NCBI GenBank assembly: GCA_029560455.1
Contig: JAKQKW010000425.1
Coordinates: forward strand, 14,873-78,872
Length of the DNA stretch: 64,000 nucleotides
Direction: 5' to 3'
Source of the DNA: Candidatus Rifleibacteriota bacterium
GTDB lineage: Bacteria; Riflebacteria; Ozemobacteria; Ozemobacterales; Ozemobacteraceae
Part shown: positions 16,424-25,485 of the stretch, in pieces
Layout: every line of letters begins with the position of its first letter
How positions within the stretch are numbered: position 1 is the first letter of the stretch
The notes under the pieces: generated by a model
The model's database searches: none
Told to the model about the DNA's origin: nothing
The model's input: only the letters and a program-made list of their open reading frames with translations
Made by a program: the position numbers and the translations under genes

Positions 16424-19400
16424 CCGGCTTTTTTCCGGCTGTAAATCTTGTCTGAGCGGTCAAAGGCGTCTTTGAAGTTGATATCGACGCTGCAGATAAG
16501 GTCATACATGCGCAGTGCCTCATCGAGCTTTTTCTCTACCTCGAGCGCGGTGCCAATACGGTAAAGAACGTCCTTGATATTGTCGTCCATCAGTTCCGGG
16601 TCGAAATCAAGCGTTTCGATGATTTCGAGAGCCATCATCGGCTTGTTCTTGCCAAGCCAGGCGTTAGCAAGCATTATACCGGCTTCTTTGTTGCGGTCAG
16701 ATGCAAAATCAGAGCTCAGCAGCGATATTACTTCGTCCCAGCGGCGGGCTCTGGCCTTTTCCTGGGCTGCGGCGAGTTTCATTACCAGTCCCTGAGTGGC
16801 CGGTTTCTTTTCTGTCTGAGCTTTGGCAGGCGGTGGCGGTTCAGGTGCCATCAGATCGTCGGGGCGAATCTGGTTTCGCGAGGAAAAGTCATTGATGGTT
16901 GCTGCCACATCAGATTTGGTGGGGCCGCCGAGTTCTTCGGGCAGATCGTTGGCAAAATCATCGAACAACGATTCGCTCTCTTCAAATGGGTCAAGAGTTG
17001 GCAGGTCGATAGATGGCAGCGGGGCAGATGTGCCTTTGCGGTTTTCGGCCGGCGAAAGTCTTTCTGGTCCGGGTTTGGCAAAATTTATCGGGTCAGGCAG
17101 CACATCAGATGAATACTCATCATTCTTGAGAAAGTCGGGCAGCGGAATATCGCTTTTGCTTTCCATTTCGAAGCCTTCAGGCGGGGGCTCGACAAAATTA
17201 TCGAGGTCGATATCGCCGCCGTGCCCGCCCATTCCTGGTTCGGGCATTCCGGGCATTGGCAGTTCATCTGGAATCTGAGGGAGGCTGTCATCATCGCTGC
17301 CACCAAATGCCGTCAGATCTTTTTTAAGACCGTTGAGAATTTCGGTCAGCTGTGGGTTACCGGGGTAGCGTTGCAGAAAAGTCTTGTATTGTTCAATTGC
17401 CTCGGCAACCTTGTTCATCTTTTTCATCGACGAGGTATAGACAACATGAATGCCCATATTATTGATGTTTTCATTGAGAACTCTTATGCATTCACGCGCT
17501 GCATCTGAATAGCGGTTGATTTTTGAGAAATTGCGTGCCAGCAGTTCGCGATACTCGATCTTGTCTTTTATTTTGAGAGCTTCTTCGAGAACGGTGATCA
17601 CTTCGTTGCCCATCGTGCGGTTCTGAACATAGCCTTCGGCCAGAGCGGTGATAACAGGCGGTTCCTTGCCGCCGGTCTGGTAGTAGGTAAACAGTATGTT
17701 CATGGCTTCAACAGTTGTGTTGCCGGTCTGAGAATAATGTCTGGCGAGAACCGGCAGATATTCAGATTTTGCCGGGTTTTCCTTGTAGATGGTTTCATAC
17801 ATGGCGATTGCTTCGTTCGAAGTGTCGTGGCTGGCCATCGAAGCCTTCGCAAGAAAGCCCCATGCAATTGAATTACCCGGAAATTTTTCGAGGATCAGTC
17901 TGGCGTTTTCCTGGCAGCGAACAAAATTTTTCAGTTCAAAATGGCATTTAACGAGGATTTCGAGAAATTCGCGCTCGACCTGGACCGGCTGTTTTTTATT
18001 AAGAGCTTTTTCAGCGACGCTGATCGCCTTGGTATAGTTCTGTTTCTCAAACATGCGCCGGGCAACTATCAGAGGATCTGACAGCGACAGGGTTATTGCC
18101 GGCAGCAATCTCAGCGCGAATACCAGCAGGAACAGCGCTGCGAAAATGCCAAACCCGACGTGAACAAGAGTCTGGTTGAGCTTATACCAAAGGCCATAAC
18201 GGAACTGGTTGAAATTAACCTGATTACGGGCAAAGGCTTCTTCATCACGCATGAACCGCTGGAAAATCTCGTCGGCATCTTCGTAGCGTTCCATGCCGTA
18301 GAAAATTTCGAGCTTTGTCCATTCTATGTCGCGCTTGAACAGCGGGTCGAGGTCTTTCTGCTTCAGAACCTCATCGAGATATTTGAGGGCCTGAACGTAA
18401 TCGGGCTCAGGCCGCAACAGATAGATTTTGCCGATATTGAACGCCGCTTCCTTGAAGCGTTCAGGCTCTTCTTTGTAAGCTTCTTCAAAAGTCGGCAGGG
18501 CCTGCTCATATTTTTCGATATCAAAAAGGTCTTTTGCCTTCTTGTAGCGCTTGAAAAGGTCATATTTGGCGTCGATTTTCGCCCTGATTTCCTCTTTGCC
18601 GGGCAGATCGGCGTGCAGCTCGATCGCCTTTTTCCAGTTGTTGTCGGCTTCGTCGTATTTGCGGTTTTCGAACTGCTTAACCGCCTGATTCAGCCAGTAT
18701 TCAGCTTTCTTGATGTTTTCTGTTTCAGGGTCGGTTTCGGGCGGTTCAACCGTAACCTTTGGCGGCTCAGGGGAAACGGGCGTCGGGCGCGGAGCAATGT
18801 TTGCAGTGTCGACGGGTTCATCAGTGTCTGGCAGATCATCTGGGTCAGTTGTCAGATCGGGGTTGTCGATATTGCCGGCCATATCAGGATCTTCGTCGGG
18901 CAGACCGGTATTTAAATCAGGGTCGTCGGGCAGGGTATCGTCTTCGTTGCCGGTATTCAGTGCAGCGGTGTTGATCGAAGGGGTTTCCGATGCCGGTTGA
19001 GGTTTCGGCTCAGAGGGCAATACCACCGTCTGTGTCGGGTCATTCTCGAACGGGCTTTCGGGCACTTCCGGAACATCACTTCCACCAGCGACCGGAGTTG
19101 CCCGCTTGAGAAAATTGGTGTTGCGGGCGAGCTTTTTGGCGGTTGCTACGCCATAATTTTTGCATGAATAGAGAAATTGAAAATCTTCGAAAACTACAGG
19201 AGAGTCGGGCATACTTTCAAGAACAGTGCCCATCTGGTCAAAAGCCTGGGCAAGATTGCCTTTGCGGAACAGGATTTTTGCAAAGACAAAATTGGCGGTC
19301 GGCCCCGATTTGTTCTCAAGAGCCCTGTTGATATGATTCGTGGCTTCGTCAAGCTTGCCCTGATGAAAGGCGATGTCTGCAAGAATCGTAAAGATGGCCG

Positions 19401-19659
19401 GGTCGTCAGGGCTGACCCTGGCTTGTTTCGTCAGCCTTTCTCGCGTTGGCTCGAGAAGGTCGATTTTGAGCTTTTCGAGTTTCGGGTCAGATTCGTCTCT
19501 GGTCAGTTCAAGTCGAAGAATCTCATTGTATGCCTCACCATACATTTTGGCAGTGAGAAACTTGCGCAGCGATGTGTAGTCCTCACTGCTGCCTGCCGCC
19601 TGTGAACAGGTCGGCATGACCAGAAATGCCAGAAGGATGAGTGCCGTAAACACCAGCAT
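16420..19659 (-). CDS. Large membrane-anchored TPR protein
   Basis: A protein of about 1079 residues. A hydrophobic N-terminus with a likely signal cleavage near residue 20 precedes TPR-like helices (about 25-160) and a Pro/Asp-rich acidic linker (about 200-300). More TPR repeats follow to about 480, then a transmembrane helix near 495-515 (HVGFGIFAALFLLVFALRLLP). The C-terminal half has further TPR repeats, a disordered Pro-rich region and a last TPR block. The ATG at 19659 lacks a clear ribosome site and a basic n-region. The frame is open back to the upstream gene's stop, and a CTG at 19716 behind AGAGGT is a possible real start. It is last in the pilus/HEAT/TPR cluster and probably a scaffold. 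Confidence 0.75.
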   Translation of the reverse strand: MLVFTALILLAFLVMPTCSQAAGSSEDYTSLRKFLTAKMYGEAYNEILRLELTRDESDPKLEKLKIDLLEPTRERLTKQARVSPDDPAIFTILADIAFHQGKLDEATNHINRALENKSGPTANFVFAKILFRKGNLAQAFDQMGTVLESMPDSPVVFEDFQFLYSCKNYGVATAKKLARNTNFLKRATPVAGGSDVPEVPESPFENDPTQTVVLPSEPKPQPASETPSINTAALNTGNEDDTLPDDPDLNTGLPDEDPDMAGNIDNPDLTTDPDDLPDTDEPVDTANIAPRPTPVSPEPPKVTVEPPETDPETENIKKAEYWLNQAVKQFENRKYDEADNNWKKAIELHADLPGKEEIRAKIDAKYDLFKRYKKAKDLFDIEKYEQALPTFEEAYKEEPERFKEAAFNIGKIYLLRPEPDYVQALKYLDEVLKQKDLDPLFKRDIEWTKLEIFYGMERYEDADEIFQRFMRDEEAFARNQVNFNQFRYGLWYKLNQTLVHVGFGIFAALFLLVFALRLLPAITLSLSDPLIVARRMFEKQNYTKAISVAEKALNKKQPVQVEREFLEILVKCHFELKNFVRCQENARLILEKFPGNSIAWGFLAKASMASHDTSNEAIAMYETIYKENPAKSEYLPVLARHYSQTGNTTVEAMNILFTYYQTGGKEPPVITALAEGYVQNRTMGNEVITVLEEALKIKDKIEYRELLARNFSKINRYSDAARECIRVLNENINNMGIHVVYTSSMKKMNKVAEAIEQYKTFLQRYPGNPQLTEILNGLKKDLTAFGGSDDDSLPQIPDELPMPGMPEPGMGGHGGDIDLDNFVEPPPEGFEMESKSDIPLPDFLKNDEYSSDVLPDPINFAKPGPERLSPAENRKGTSAPLPSIDLPTLDPFEESESLFDDFANDLPEELGGPTKSDVAATINDFSSRNQIRPDDLMAPEPPPPAKAQTEKKPATQGLVMKLAAAQEKARARRWDEVISLLSSDFASDRNKEAGIMLANAWLGKNKPMMALEIIETLDFDPELMDDNIKDVLYRIGTALEVEKKLDEALRMYDLICSVDINFKDAFDRSDKIYSRKKAG

Positions 19660-19728
19660 TCGGCAGTTTCTGCCGGCCGGACATTCAACCAGTGATGTGC
19701 TGAAATGATTTTTCAGGCTGAATACCTC

Positions 19729-22296
19729 TTATACCAGGTTCTGCCCGCAATGCTGGCAGCAGTATTCCCGGCTCGAATTCACCTGTCCGCAATGTGGACA
19801 GGCGATCTGGTCGGAAGCTGTCGGTTGAGCGGGTTCGGTGTTATTCGCTGTCGGGCTGGCTGCCGCCAGTTTCTGGGCTTCTTTAAGACCGTTCTGGAAG
19901 GCGACGTTGTAGGGATTGTTCTTAAGGAAATTGCCGTAGATATCAAGCAGCTCATTGATACGATTCTGCTTGTGGTAGGCATCCCTGAGAACCGAATGTA
20001 CAAGCTCATTGTTGATGTCGCTGTTGATGACCTGCTCGCAGAGCTGCAGACAGCTGTCGAACTGACGAAGCTTGAGATGGATTCGCGCGACACCGAGCAG
20101 AAATTCGGCTTCTGGTGAGCCGAGTTCCATCATTTTCTGGAAAACCTTCATCGCCTTGTCGTCGCTGCGGCTTTTTTTGAGGTAATAGCGACCGAGGGGC
20201 TTGAGCACCTCAGGGTTGTTTGCATCGAGGTTCAGCCACTGCTCGAGAATCTGAACCCCTTCTTCAGAAAGGTTTTTCTGCTGGGTATAGTGAGAGCCGA
20301 GCAGAGAAACCAGGGCAATATTACGCTGCTCTTTTTTATAGAGATTGAGAAGCTCCGGCAGACTTTCCGGGGAAATCATGCGGCGGCCAAGGTAAGCATA
20401 GCCAAGCCACAGGTGTGCGTCTTCGTTTTTCGGGTTGATCGAGATCAGGTGTTTACATTCACCGATGGCTCGATCGTAAATGCCGCGTTTAAGATAGGCC
20501 TGCGCCAGTATTTTCGAAATCATCGCTCCGTCGAATTGCGTCAGATTTGGCAGGCGGCGGATTTTATTGAGTTCTTCGATACACTCATCATGCATTTCCT
20601 TGCGCAGATAGCTTTCTGCTTTGCGAATCGCGGCATTTTTGTTGTATTCGGGCAGGTATTTGTAGAGCGCGTAGGCGATCCACAGCAGCAGAACCACGAT
20701 AACGATCGGAAAAACCGTTTTCCATTTTGAGGCGCTTGCTGCCAGCAGTTTGTCGTTAACTTCCGGGTAATCCGGGTCTGAATCGTAGATTTCCTTGAAG
20801 TATCTGTAAGCCATGTCTTTGTCGTTGCGATCAAGAAAAATCGAGCCGAGAACAAATTTTGCGCGGTTGTTGTCTGGCTGATTGGCCAGCTGATAGCGGG
20901 CCTGGGTCATGGCTTCTTCTTCTTTGCCGGTTTTCCAGTAGGCTTCGGCAAGATAACTGGGCATCTGTACGTCGTAATCTTTTGGCAGCTGCGACAGAAG
21001 TTTGAGACACTCTTCGTATTCGTAGGCCTGCCTGGCTTCGAGGGCTTTTGCCCAGGTGTCACGGTGATTGTCTGATGTCTGAATCTTGGCGAGTTCCTGT
21101 TCGAAAGCAGCTTTGAATCTTTCAAGGCTTTTGTCGATCTCGATGATCGCCAGCCCGCGGCTCAGAGAGACTGCGCCATCTTTCTGGTTTCCGGCCTCGA
21201 TGAACTGAACACCGCGGCGCAGAAAGCCTTCGACAAGAGCCGCACGGTCGGTTGAACTGCGCGGCAGACGGTCAGGCCGGCCAAGGGTTTTCATCAGTGT
21301 TTCTTCTTTGTCGGTAGCCTGCTTAAGCAGTTTACGGGCTTCGGCATTGCCGGAATCAACTGACACAACATATTCCAGCAGGTCACGGGCTTCGAGCCAT
21401 GAGCCCTTTTTAACTTGTTCTGAAGCTTCTTTCCAGGCCGAGCTGGCATCGCGCGACTGGTTGATTTCGGCAATTGCAGCCGCAACACTCTCGTTATTGG
21501 GTTGAATTTCTTCAGCTCGTTTCAGAGTCTGCATTGCCGCTTCGACATTGCCACTTTTCTGCTCTTCGGCGGCCTGGGTCAGCAGAAGGCCGACAGCCTG
21601 GCTCTGCTTTTCCTTGATCTGATTGAGAAGTTCACGGTTGCTCTCAGGATTGGCCAGAGAGTATTTGGAAGCATTGTCGGCATGCGCTTTAGCAGTACTC
21701 AGATTGTTTTTCTGCAGTTCAACTTTTGCAAGCAGCTGATACAGTTGCCCCATTGGCTCAGAATCATATCTGGTGCGTAAAGACGGGTTCTTTTCGAGAA
21801 GATTCTCGGCAAGTGACAATGCCTTGTCGGTCTGGCCGGCATCCAGCTGCTTCTTAACCATCTGAACACCAATTTCGAGTTCAGCCGGGTTGATCTGAAT
21901 GATTTCCTGGCGCAGACGCTCAGCTTCGGCTTCGTTTTTGGCCTTTTCGGCGTTGGTAAGATCTTCGCGCAGAATTTTTGAATAGGTCTCGGCGTAGGTT
22001 TTGTTCTGCGGGTCAAGTGAAATGGCTTTTTTCAGCATCTTTACCATTTCGTCGCGCTTATTGCGCAGGCGCAGAAGCTTTGCGGCATTAAAATACGGCT
22101 CGCCCCAGCTGGGTTCAAGCTGCATCGCCTGCTTCAGCAGGTTGATGGCTTCCTGGTGGTGGCCACTGTCGATCGCAAGCTGGCCTTTGCGGTTCAGCTC
22201 GCGGGCCTGTTCTGACTGGGCAAAAAGAGCACCCTGCAGACAAAGCAAAAAAGCGATGGCAAGGCAGATTACTGACGAAATTTTCAAGCGGTTCAT
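19729..22296 (-). CDS. TPR protein with transmembrane helix and C-terminal zinc ribbon
   Basis: An 855-residue protein. A signal peptide or anchor (hydrophobic 9-26) is followed by TPR repeats over most of the first 530 residues. A transmembrane helix lies at about 535-552 (VFPIVIVVLLLWIAYALY), then a second TPR array to about 800. The extreme C-terminus is a CPHCGQ...CCQHCG zinc ribbon, characteristic of many bacterial scaffold or regulatory proteins. The array would sit on both sides of the membrane, periplasmic N-terminal and cytoplasmic C-terminal (inference). It lies downstream of the HEAT and pilMNO-type genes. The next TPR gene is about 70 bases further on, with a comparable TPR-TM-TPR layout. 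Confidence 0.78.
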   Translation of the reverse strand: MNRLKISSVICLAIAFLLCLQGALFAQSEQARELNRKGQLAIDSGHHQEAINLLKQAMQLEPSWGEPYFNAAKLLRLRNKRDEMVKMLKKAISLDPQNKTYAETYSKILREDLTNAEKAKNEAEAERLRQEIIQINPAELEIGVQMVKKQLDAGQTDKALSLAENLLEKNPSLRTRYDSEPMGQLYQLLAKVELQKNNLSTAKAHADNASKYSLANPESNRELLNQIKEKQSQAVGLLLTQAAEEQKSGNVEAAMQTLKRAEEIQPNNESVAAAIAEINQSRDASSAWKEASEQVKKGSWLEARDLLEYVVSVDSGNAEARKLLKQATDKEETLMKTLGRPDRLPRSSTDRAALVEGFLRRGVQFIEAGNQKDGAVSLSRGLAIIEIDKSLERFKAAFEQELAKIQTSDNHRDTWAKALEARQAYEYEECLKLLSQLPKDYDVQMPSYLAEAYWKTGKEEEAMTQARYQLANQPDNNRAKFVLGSIFLDRNDKDMAYRYFKEIYDSDPDYPEVNDKLLAASASKWKTVFPIVIVVLLLWIAYALYKYLPEYNKNAAIRKAESYLRKEMHDECIEELNKIRRLPNLTQFDGAMISKILAQAYLKRGIYDRAIGECKHLISINPKNEDAHLWLGYAYLGRRMISPESLPELLNLYKKEQRNIALVSLLGSHYTQQKNLSEEGVQILEQWLNLDANNPEVLKPLGRYYLKKSRSDDKAMKVFQKMMELGSPEAEFLLGVARIHLKLRQFDSCLQLCEQVINSDINNELVHSVLRDAYHKQNRINELLDIYGNFLKNNPYNVAFQNGLKEAQKLAAASPTANNTEPAQPTASDQIACPHCGQVNSSREYCCQHCGQNLV

Positions 22297-22335
22297 GACT
22301 TCCTCGTTTTTCTCTGAGTATGACCGCTTAACAGT

Positions 22336-23652
22336 TTAAGTTATTTTAGAAAGTTTTGCCAGTGCTTTTAATGCACATCTTCTGACATCGGGGTCACTGT
22401 CGCCGGTGAGGTCCTGAAGTACGTCGCCAAACTGCAGGGCACCTATCTCGCCAAGGGCCCAGGCAGCCGAAGAGCGCATCTGTTTGTGAGACGATCTGAT
22501 CATCTGCTTCAGGGTCACAATTGCACCGGTGCCGCCAAGTTTCCAGAGAGCGGTAGCGGCATTGCTTCTGACACGGTTGTGTGAGTCGTTGAGCATTGGA
22601 ATCAGCAGTTCAGAAAGCTGTGGATCACGTAACTGGCCGATAGACTCGACTGCGTTTGCCCTGACCCGCCCGTCGCTGTCGCGCAGAGCCTTTGACAGGA
22701 GCGGTAGTGTGCATGGGTTTTCTGCTTTGCCAAGACATTTGATCAGAATTGAGCGCAGGCGTGAGTTTTCTTCGCGCAGAAATTTGTCTGAAAACTGGCT
22801 GATTGCCTGGTCTTTATTAATTTTAATCGTTGTTAAAACGATAGTTTCGCGGATATTCAACTCATCTTCGTTGAAGAAAGCGTCGATCAGCTGGGGAATA
22901 ACTCTTGAAGAGCCAATCTTGCCAAGGCTCAGCACCGCACGATTTCTGACGGTCGGCGATATGTCACTCAACAGGCCGACCAGAAGTTCGAGCGATCGGT
23001 CTTCCTGGATTTCACCGAGAATATAAGCCACAGAGGCTCTTTTTCTGGTATTCGGGGATCTTAGTTCTTCAGAAAGGGTATTGAGACCAAATCTGATGCC
23101 TTTGTTCCAGAGCGCTTTGATTGCGTTGGCCCTGACGCGGTTGTTACGGTCAGAAACCAGCACTTTGAGAATTTCAACGATTTCTGGCGCATCGATATCG
23201 CCAAGTGACTCAACAGCATTGGCTCTGACACGCTCGTCGGCATAGTTGAGAAATGCTTTGAACAGCGGCACCAGTTCTGCTGATTTGAACGAGCCAAGAA
23301 CCTTAACACCGGTTGCGACCAGTGCCGGATCTTCTTCAAGTTTGAGAAAATCACAGATGGCGGTCTTGATCGCCTGCGAACTGCGACCCTGCAGAGCGTA
23401 GAGAGCCTCGCTCTTGAGAATGCTGTTCGGTGAATCCAGATAGGTCAGAATCATGCCGGAAATTTCCTGGTTCAGGCACTTGCGCGAGGCTTTCATTGCA
23501 GCGATAACCACTTCAGGTCGACCGTCGCGCAGACCTTCGAGAATGAATTCCTCGACATTTTCGACATTATGGCGCAGCAGACTCTTAAGGCAGAACAGCC
23601 TGACGCTTTTGTCGCGATCCTGGAAAAGTTTCTTGATGGTCAGATAATCCAT
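22336..23652 (-). CDS. HEAT-repeat protein
   Basis: A 438-residue protein built almost wholly of HEAT/PBS-lyase-type helical repeats. Repeats of about 31 residues carry the motif VRANAVESLG or variants (VRNRAVLSLG, VRSNAATALW, MRSSAAWALG, VRRCALKALA). I count about a dozen. There is no signal peptide or membrane helix, so it is cytoplasmic. It begins 1 base after the stop of the PilP-like gene and is followed by TPR genes. Together with the HEAT proteins at 37383-41238 beside the pilT genes, it suggests HEAT scaffolds are linked to this pilus apparatus. Binding partner is unknown. Confidence 0.85.
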   Translation of the reverse strand: MDYLTIKKLFQDRDKSVRLFCLKSLLRHNVENVEEFILEGLRDGRPEVVIAAMKASRKCLNQEISGMILTYLDSPNSILKSEALYALQGRSSQAIKTAICDFLKLEEDPALVATGVKVLGSFKSAELVPLFKAFLNYADERVRANAVESLGDIDAPEIVEILKVLVSDRNNRVRANAIKALWNKGIRFGLNTLSEELRSPNTRKRASVAYILGEIQEDRSLELLVGLLSDISPTVRNRAVLSLGKIGSSRVIPQLIDAFFNEDELNIRETIVLTTIKINKDQAISQFSDKFLREENSRLRSILIKCLGKAENPCTLPLLSKALRDSDGRVRANAVESIGQLRDPQLSELLIPMLNDSHNRVRSNAATALWKLGGTGAIVTLKQMIRSSHKQMRSSAAWALGEIGALQFGDVLQDLTGDSDPDVRRCALKALAKLSKIT

Positions 23653-23653
23653 T

Positions 23654-24295
23654 TTACTTCTCCTTGGATTGGCCTGCTGGCTGGTCAGTCAGAGCGATTT
23701 CAAAATCTCTCAGGCCCTCTTCTGAGGTATCAGAAATGATGATTTTTTCTGGGGTGACTTCTGTCAGGCAGAAGGGGGTTCTTTTAAGAGTTGCGCCGAT
23801 TCTGGTGAGCAGAAGTTCGTCTGCAAAGCGCAGAATTGCAACCCGATCGCTGCCCAGAGTGAAAAAACCGTGATACGAAATGTCTGGTCTTTCGATGACA
23901 GGTGCTTGTTCACCAGTTTCCTGGCTGACGAATACGGTTCCGGGTTTTTCAGGCCAGATGAACATATTTCTGCCGGCTTCATATGGGTAAAGCTGATTAG
24001 CGGCGAACCTACTTTCAATTTTGTCTGAAAGCGCCGGGTAGACCGGTTTTACTATTGGTGCCGGCGGCTGAATTGGTGGCTTTGCAGCAGGGTCTGCTCC
24101 TGGGGCTGCGGCTGTGGGGGCGGCTGCGGGAGTCTGCGTTTGAGAAATGGCCGGGCCGGCCGCCGCTTTCTTTTTGGCTTCACGACTTGGTTTGAGTACA
24201 AGCAGGTCGAGCATCAGAACGCCGACAATAAAAGGAACACCAAACGCAACGGTTTTGTTTTTTCTGAGGTATTCTTTTAATTCCTGTTGGTTCAT
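23654..24295 (-). CDS. PilP/GspC-like pilus assembly protein
   Basis: A 213-residue bitopic inner-membrane protein. A short cytoplasmic N-terminus is followed by a helix at about 17-33, an Ala/Pro-rich linker (about 40-85) and a C-terminal beta-rich domain (about 135-205). The strand pattern ISYHGFFTLGSDRVAILRF...LTEVTPEKIIIS resembles the homology region of GspC/PilP that binds the secretin. Canonical PilP is a lipoprotein; this protein uses a membrane helix, as GspC does. It directly follows the PilO-like gene (21-base gap), the place where pilP is normally found. The family call is by position and pattern, not a strong motif. Confidence 0.65.
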   Translation of the reverse strand: MNQQELKEYLRKNKTVAFGVPFIVGVLMLDLLVLKPSREAKKKAAAGPAISQTQTPAAAPTAAAPGADPAAKPPIQPPAPIVKPVYPALSDKIESRFAANQLYPYEAGRNMFIWPEKPGTVFVSQETGEQAPVIERPDISYHGFFTLGSDRVAILRFADELLLTRIGATLKRTPFCLTEVTPEKIIISDTSEEGLRDFEIALTDQPAGQSKEK

Positions 24296-24316
24296 TTATG
24301 CTTTTCCTATTCTTGG

Positions 24317-24898
24317 TCAGGGCAGGAAGAAGGTAGAAAGCGTCAATTTCATGGTCATGTTGCCATCTTTGTCGTTAAGAGGGGGCACAATTTCGAGCTG
24401 CGAGATCTTAACCAGGCGACCAAGGGCGTTCTCCGATTCCCAGAGGAACTGTTTCAACCGGTTGTAAGAACCGTGAATTCTCATGTCAAATTTGAATTCA
24501 AGATAGCTGCTGCCGGCACCCGATACCGGAGCTGGCGATTTGTAGGTTGAATCCATGATAAGAACATCGAGAGCTTTGGCTTTTCTTTGAACCTGCTCGA
24601 TAAAAATCGTGTAGTTCGAGGAACTTTCGAGAAGCTTTTCAAATTTTTCCTTTACTTCCTGGCGTTTATCACGCAGTTGCACTGTTATTTCTTCAATCTG
24701 TTGTCGTCTGGTGTTGAATTCGCGCTGTGAATCTTCAATTCTGGTTACCAGACCCGTAATTTCTGTGTCTTTGGCGGCAATAAGCTGACGCTGGTTAGTG
24801 TTAACCGAGCTGAGGAAGTAGATCAGAAACACTATCGCAGCTGCCATCAGCCCGTAGGTTACTACCCGTTCCAGATTTGATCTTAATCTTGTCTTCAC
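24317..24898 (-). CDS. pilO: PilO-like type IV pilus inner-membrane protein
   Basis: A 193-residue bitopic protein. A short basic cytoplasmic tail and transmembrane helix at about 13-31 precede a long coiled coil (about 35-95) and a C-terminal alpha/beta domain (about 95-193) typical of PilO/GspM. PilO pairs with PilN in the periplasm and links the cytoplasmic PilM-PilB complex to the secretin. The gene sits between the PilN- and PilP-like genes with gaps of 18 and 21 bases, matching the canonical pilMNOP order. Sequence motifs are weak, as usual for this family, so the call rests on topology and order. Confidence 0.75.
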   Translation of the reverse strand: MKTRLRSNLERVVTYGLMAAAIVFLIYFLSSVNTNQRQLIAAKDTEITGLVTRIEDSQREFNTRRQQIEEITVQLRDKRQEVKEKFEKLLESSSNYTIFIEQVQRKAKALDVLIMDSTYKSPAPVSGAGSSYLEFKFDMRIHGSYNRLKQFLWESENALGRLVKISQLEIVPPLNDKDGNMTMKLTLSTFFLP

Positions 24899-24916
24899 AG
24901 CATTTTCCTGTTCAGT

Positions 24917-25483
24917 TTATTTTCGCGCAGAAGGTTTATAAGTGATGGAGAGAGCAAACTTTTGCGATACCCCTGATGCCTGAACCAGACTGGTATTGCT
25001 TTGCAGCTGAGCCACGAACTTACCGCTCTGATTCAGACGGTTAACAAATTCAAGAATATCCTGGATGGTTGAGCCTTCGCCTGTTATTGAAAAAGGCACA
25101 TTTAGATTGGTAAAACTTTTCGGACTCAGGTCATTGATCAGAACACGCTCGGGCACTGCGGCTTCCAGGGCGGCAAAAAAGTCGACCATATTACTGGCAG
25201 GCGTGTCGAGGTTGGCGTTGATGAATTCGATGCTGCTGCGCAGGGCATTGATTTCATTGAGAGGCGGCTGCAGCTTGCTGGTTTTGTCGATGATATCGCG
25301 CAATTCATTGTCTTTTGCGTTGAGACGCGCCTGGGCATCAGCCAGTTCTGTCCGGTTTTTGATTGTCATACTGCCAACAGCAGAAATCGTCGTGACAATA
25401 ATGATAAGAGCCAGAACTATCCCGATGTTGTCACGGGGCAGGCTCTTGTATTCTACTGGCAGCAGATCGAATTGAAACTTCAT
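24917..25483 (-). CDS. pilN: PilN-like type IV pilus inner-membrane protein
   Basis: A 188-residue protein with the PilN pattern: a short N-terminal cytoplasmic tail (MKFQFDLLPVEYK) whose FDLLP motif matches the PilM-binding consensus INLLP, then a transmembrane helix at about 22-40. A coiled coil (about 45-90) and a periplasmic ferredoxin-like domain follow. The gene lies 2 bases after pilM and 18 bases before the PilO-like gene, the canonical order. It would tether cytoplasmic PilM to the periplasmic alignment complex. Confidence 0.82.
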   Translation of the reverse strand: MKFQFDLLPVEYKSLPRDNIGIVLALIIIVTTISAVGSMTIKNRTELADAQARLNAKDNELRDIIDKTSKLQPPLNEINALRSSIEFINANLDTPASNMVDFFAALEAAVPERVLINDLSPKSFTNLNVPFSITGEGSTIQDILEFVNRLNQSGKFVAQLQSNTSLVQASGVSQKFALSITYKPSARK

Positions 25484-25485
25484 GG

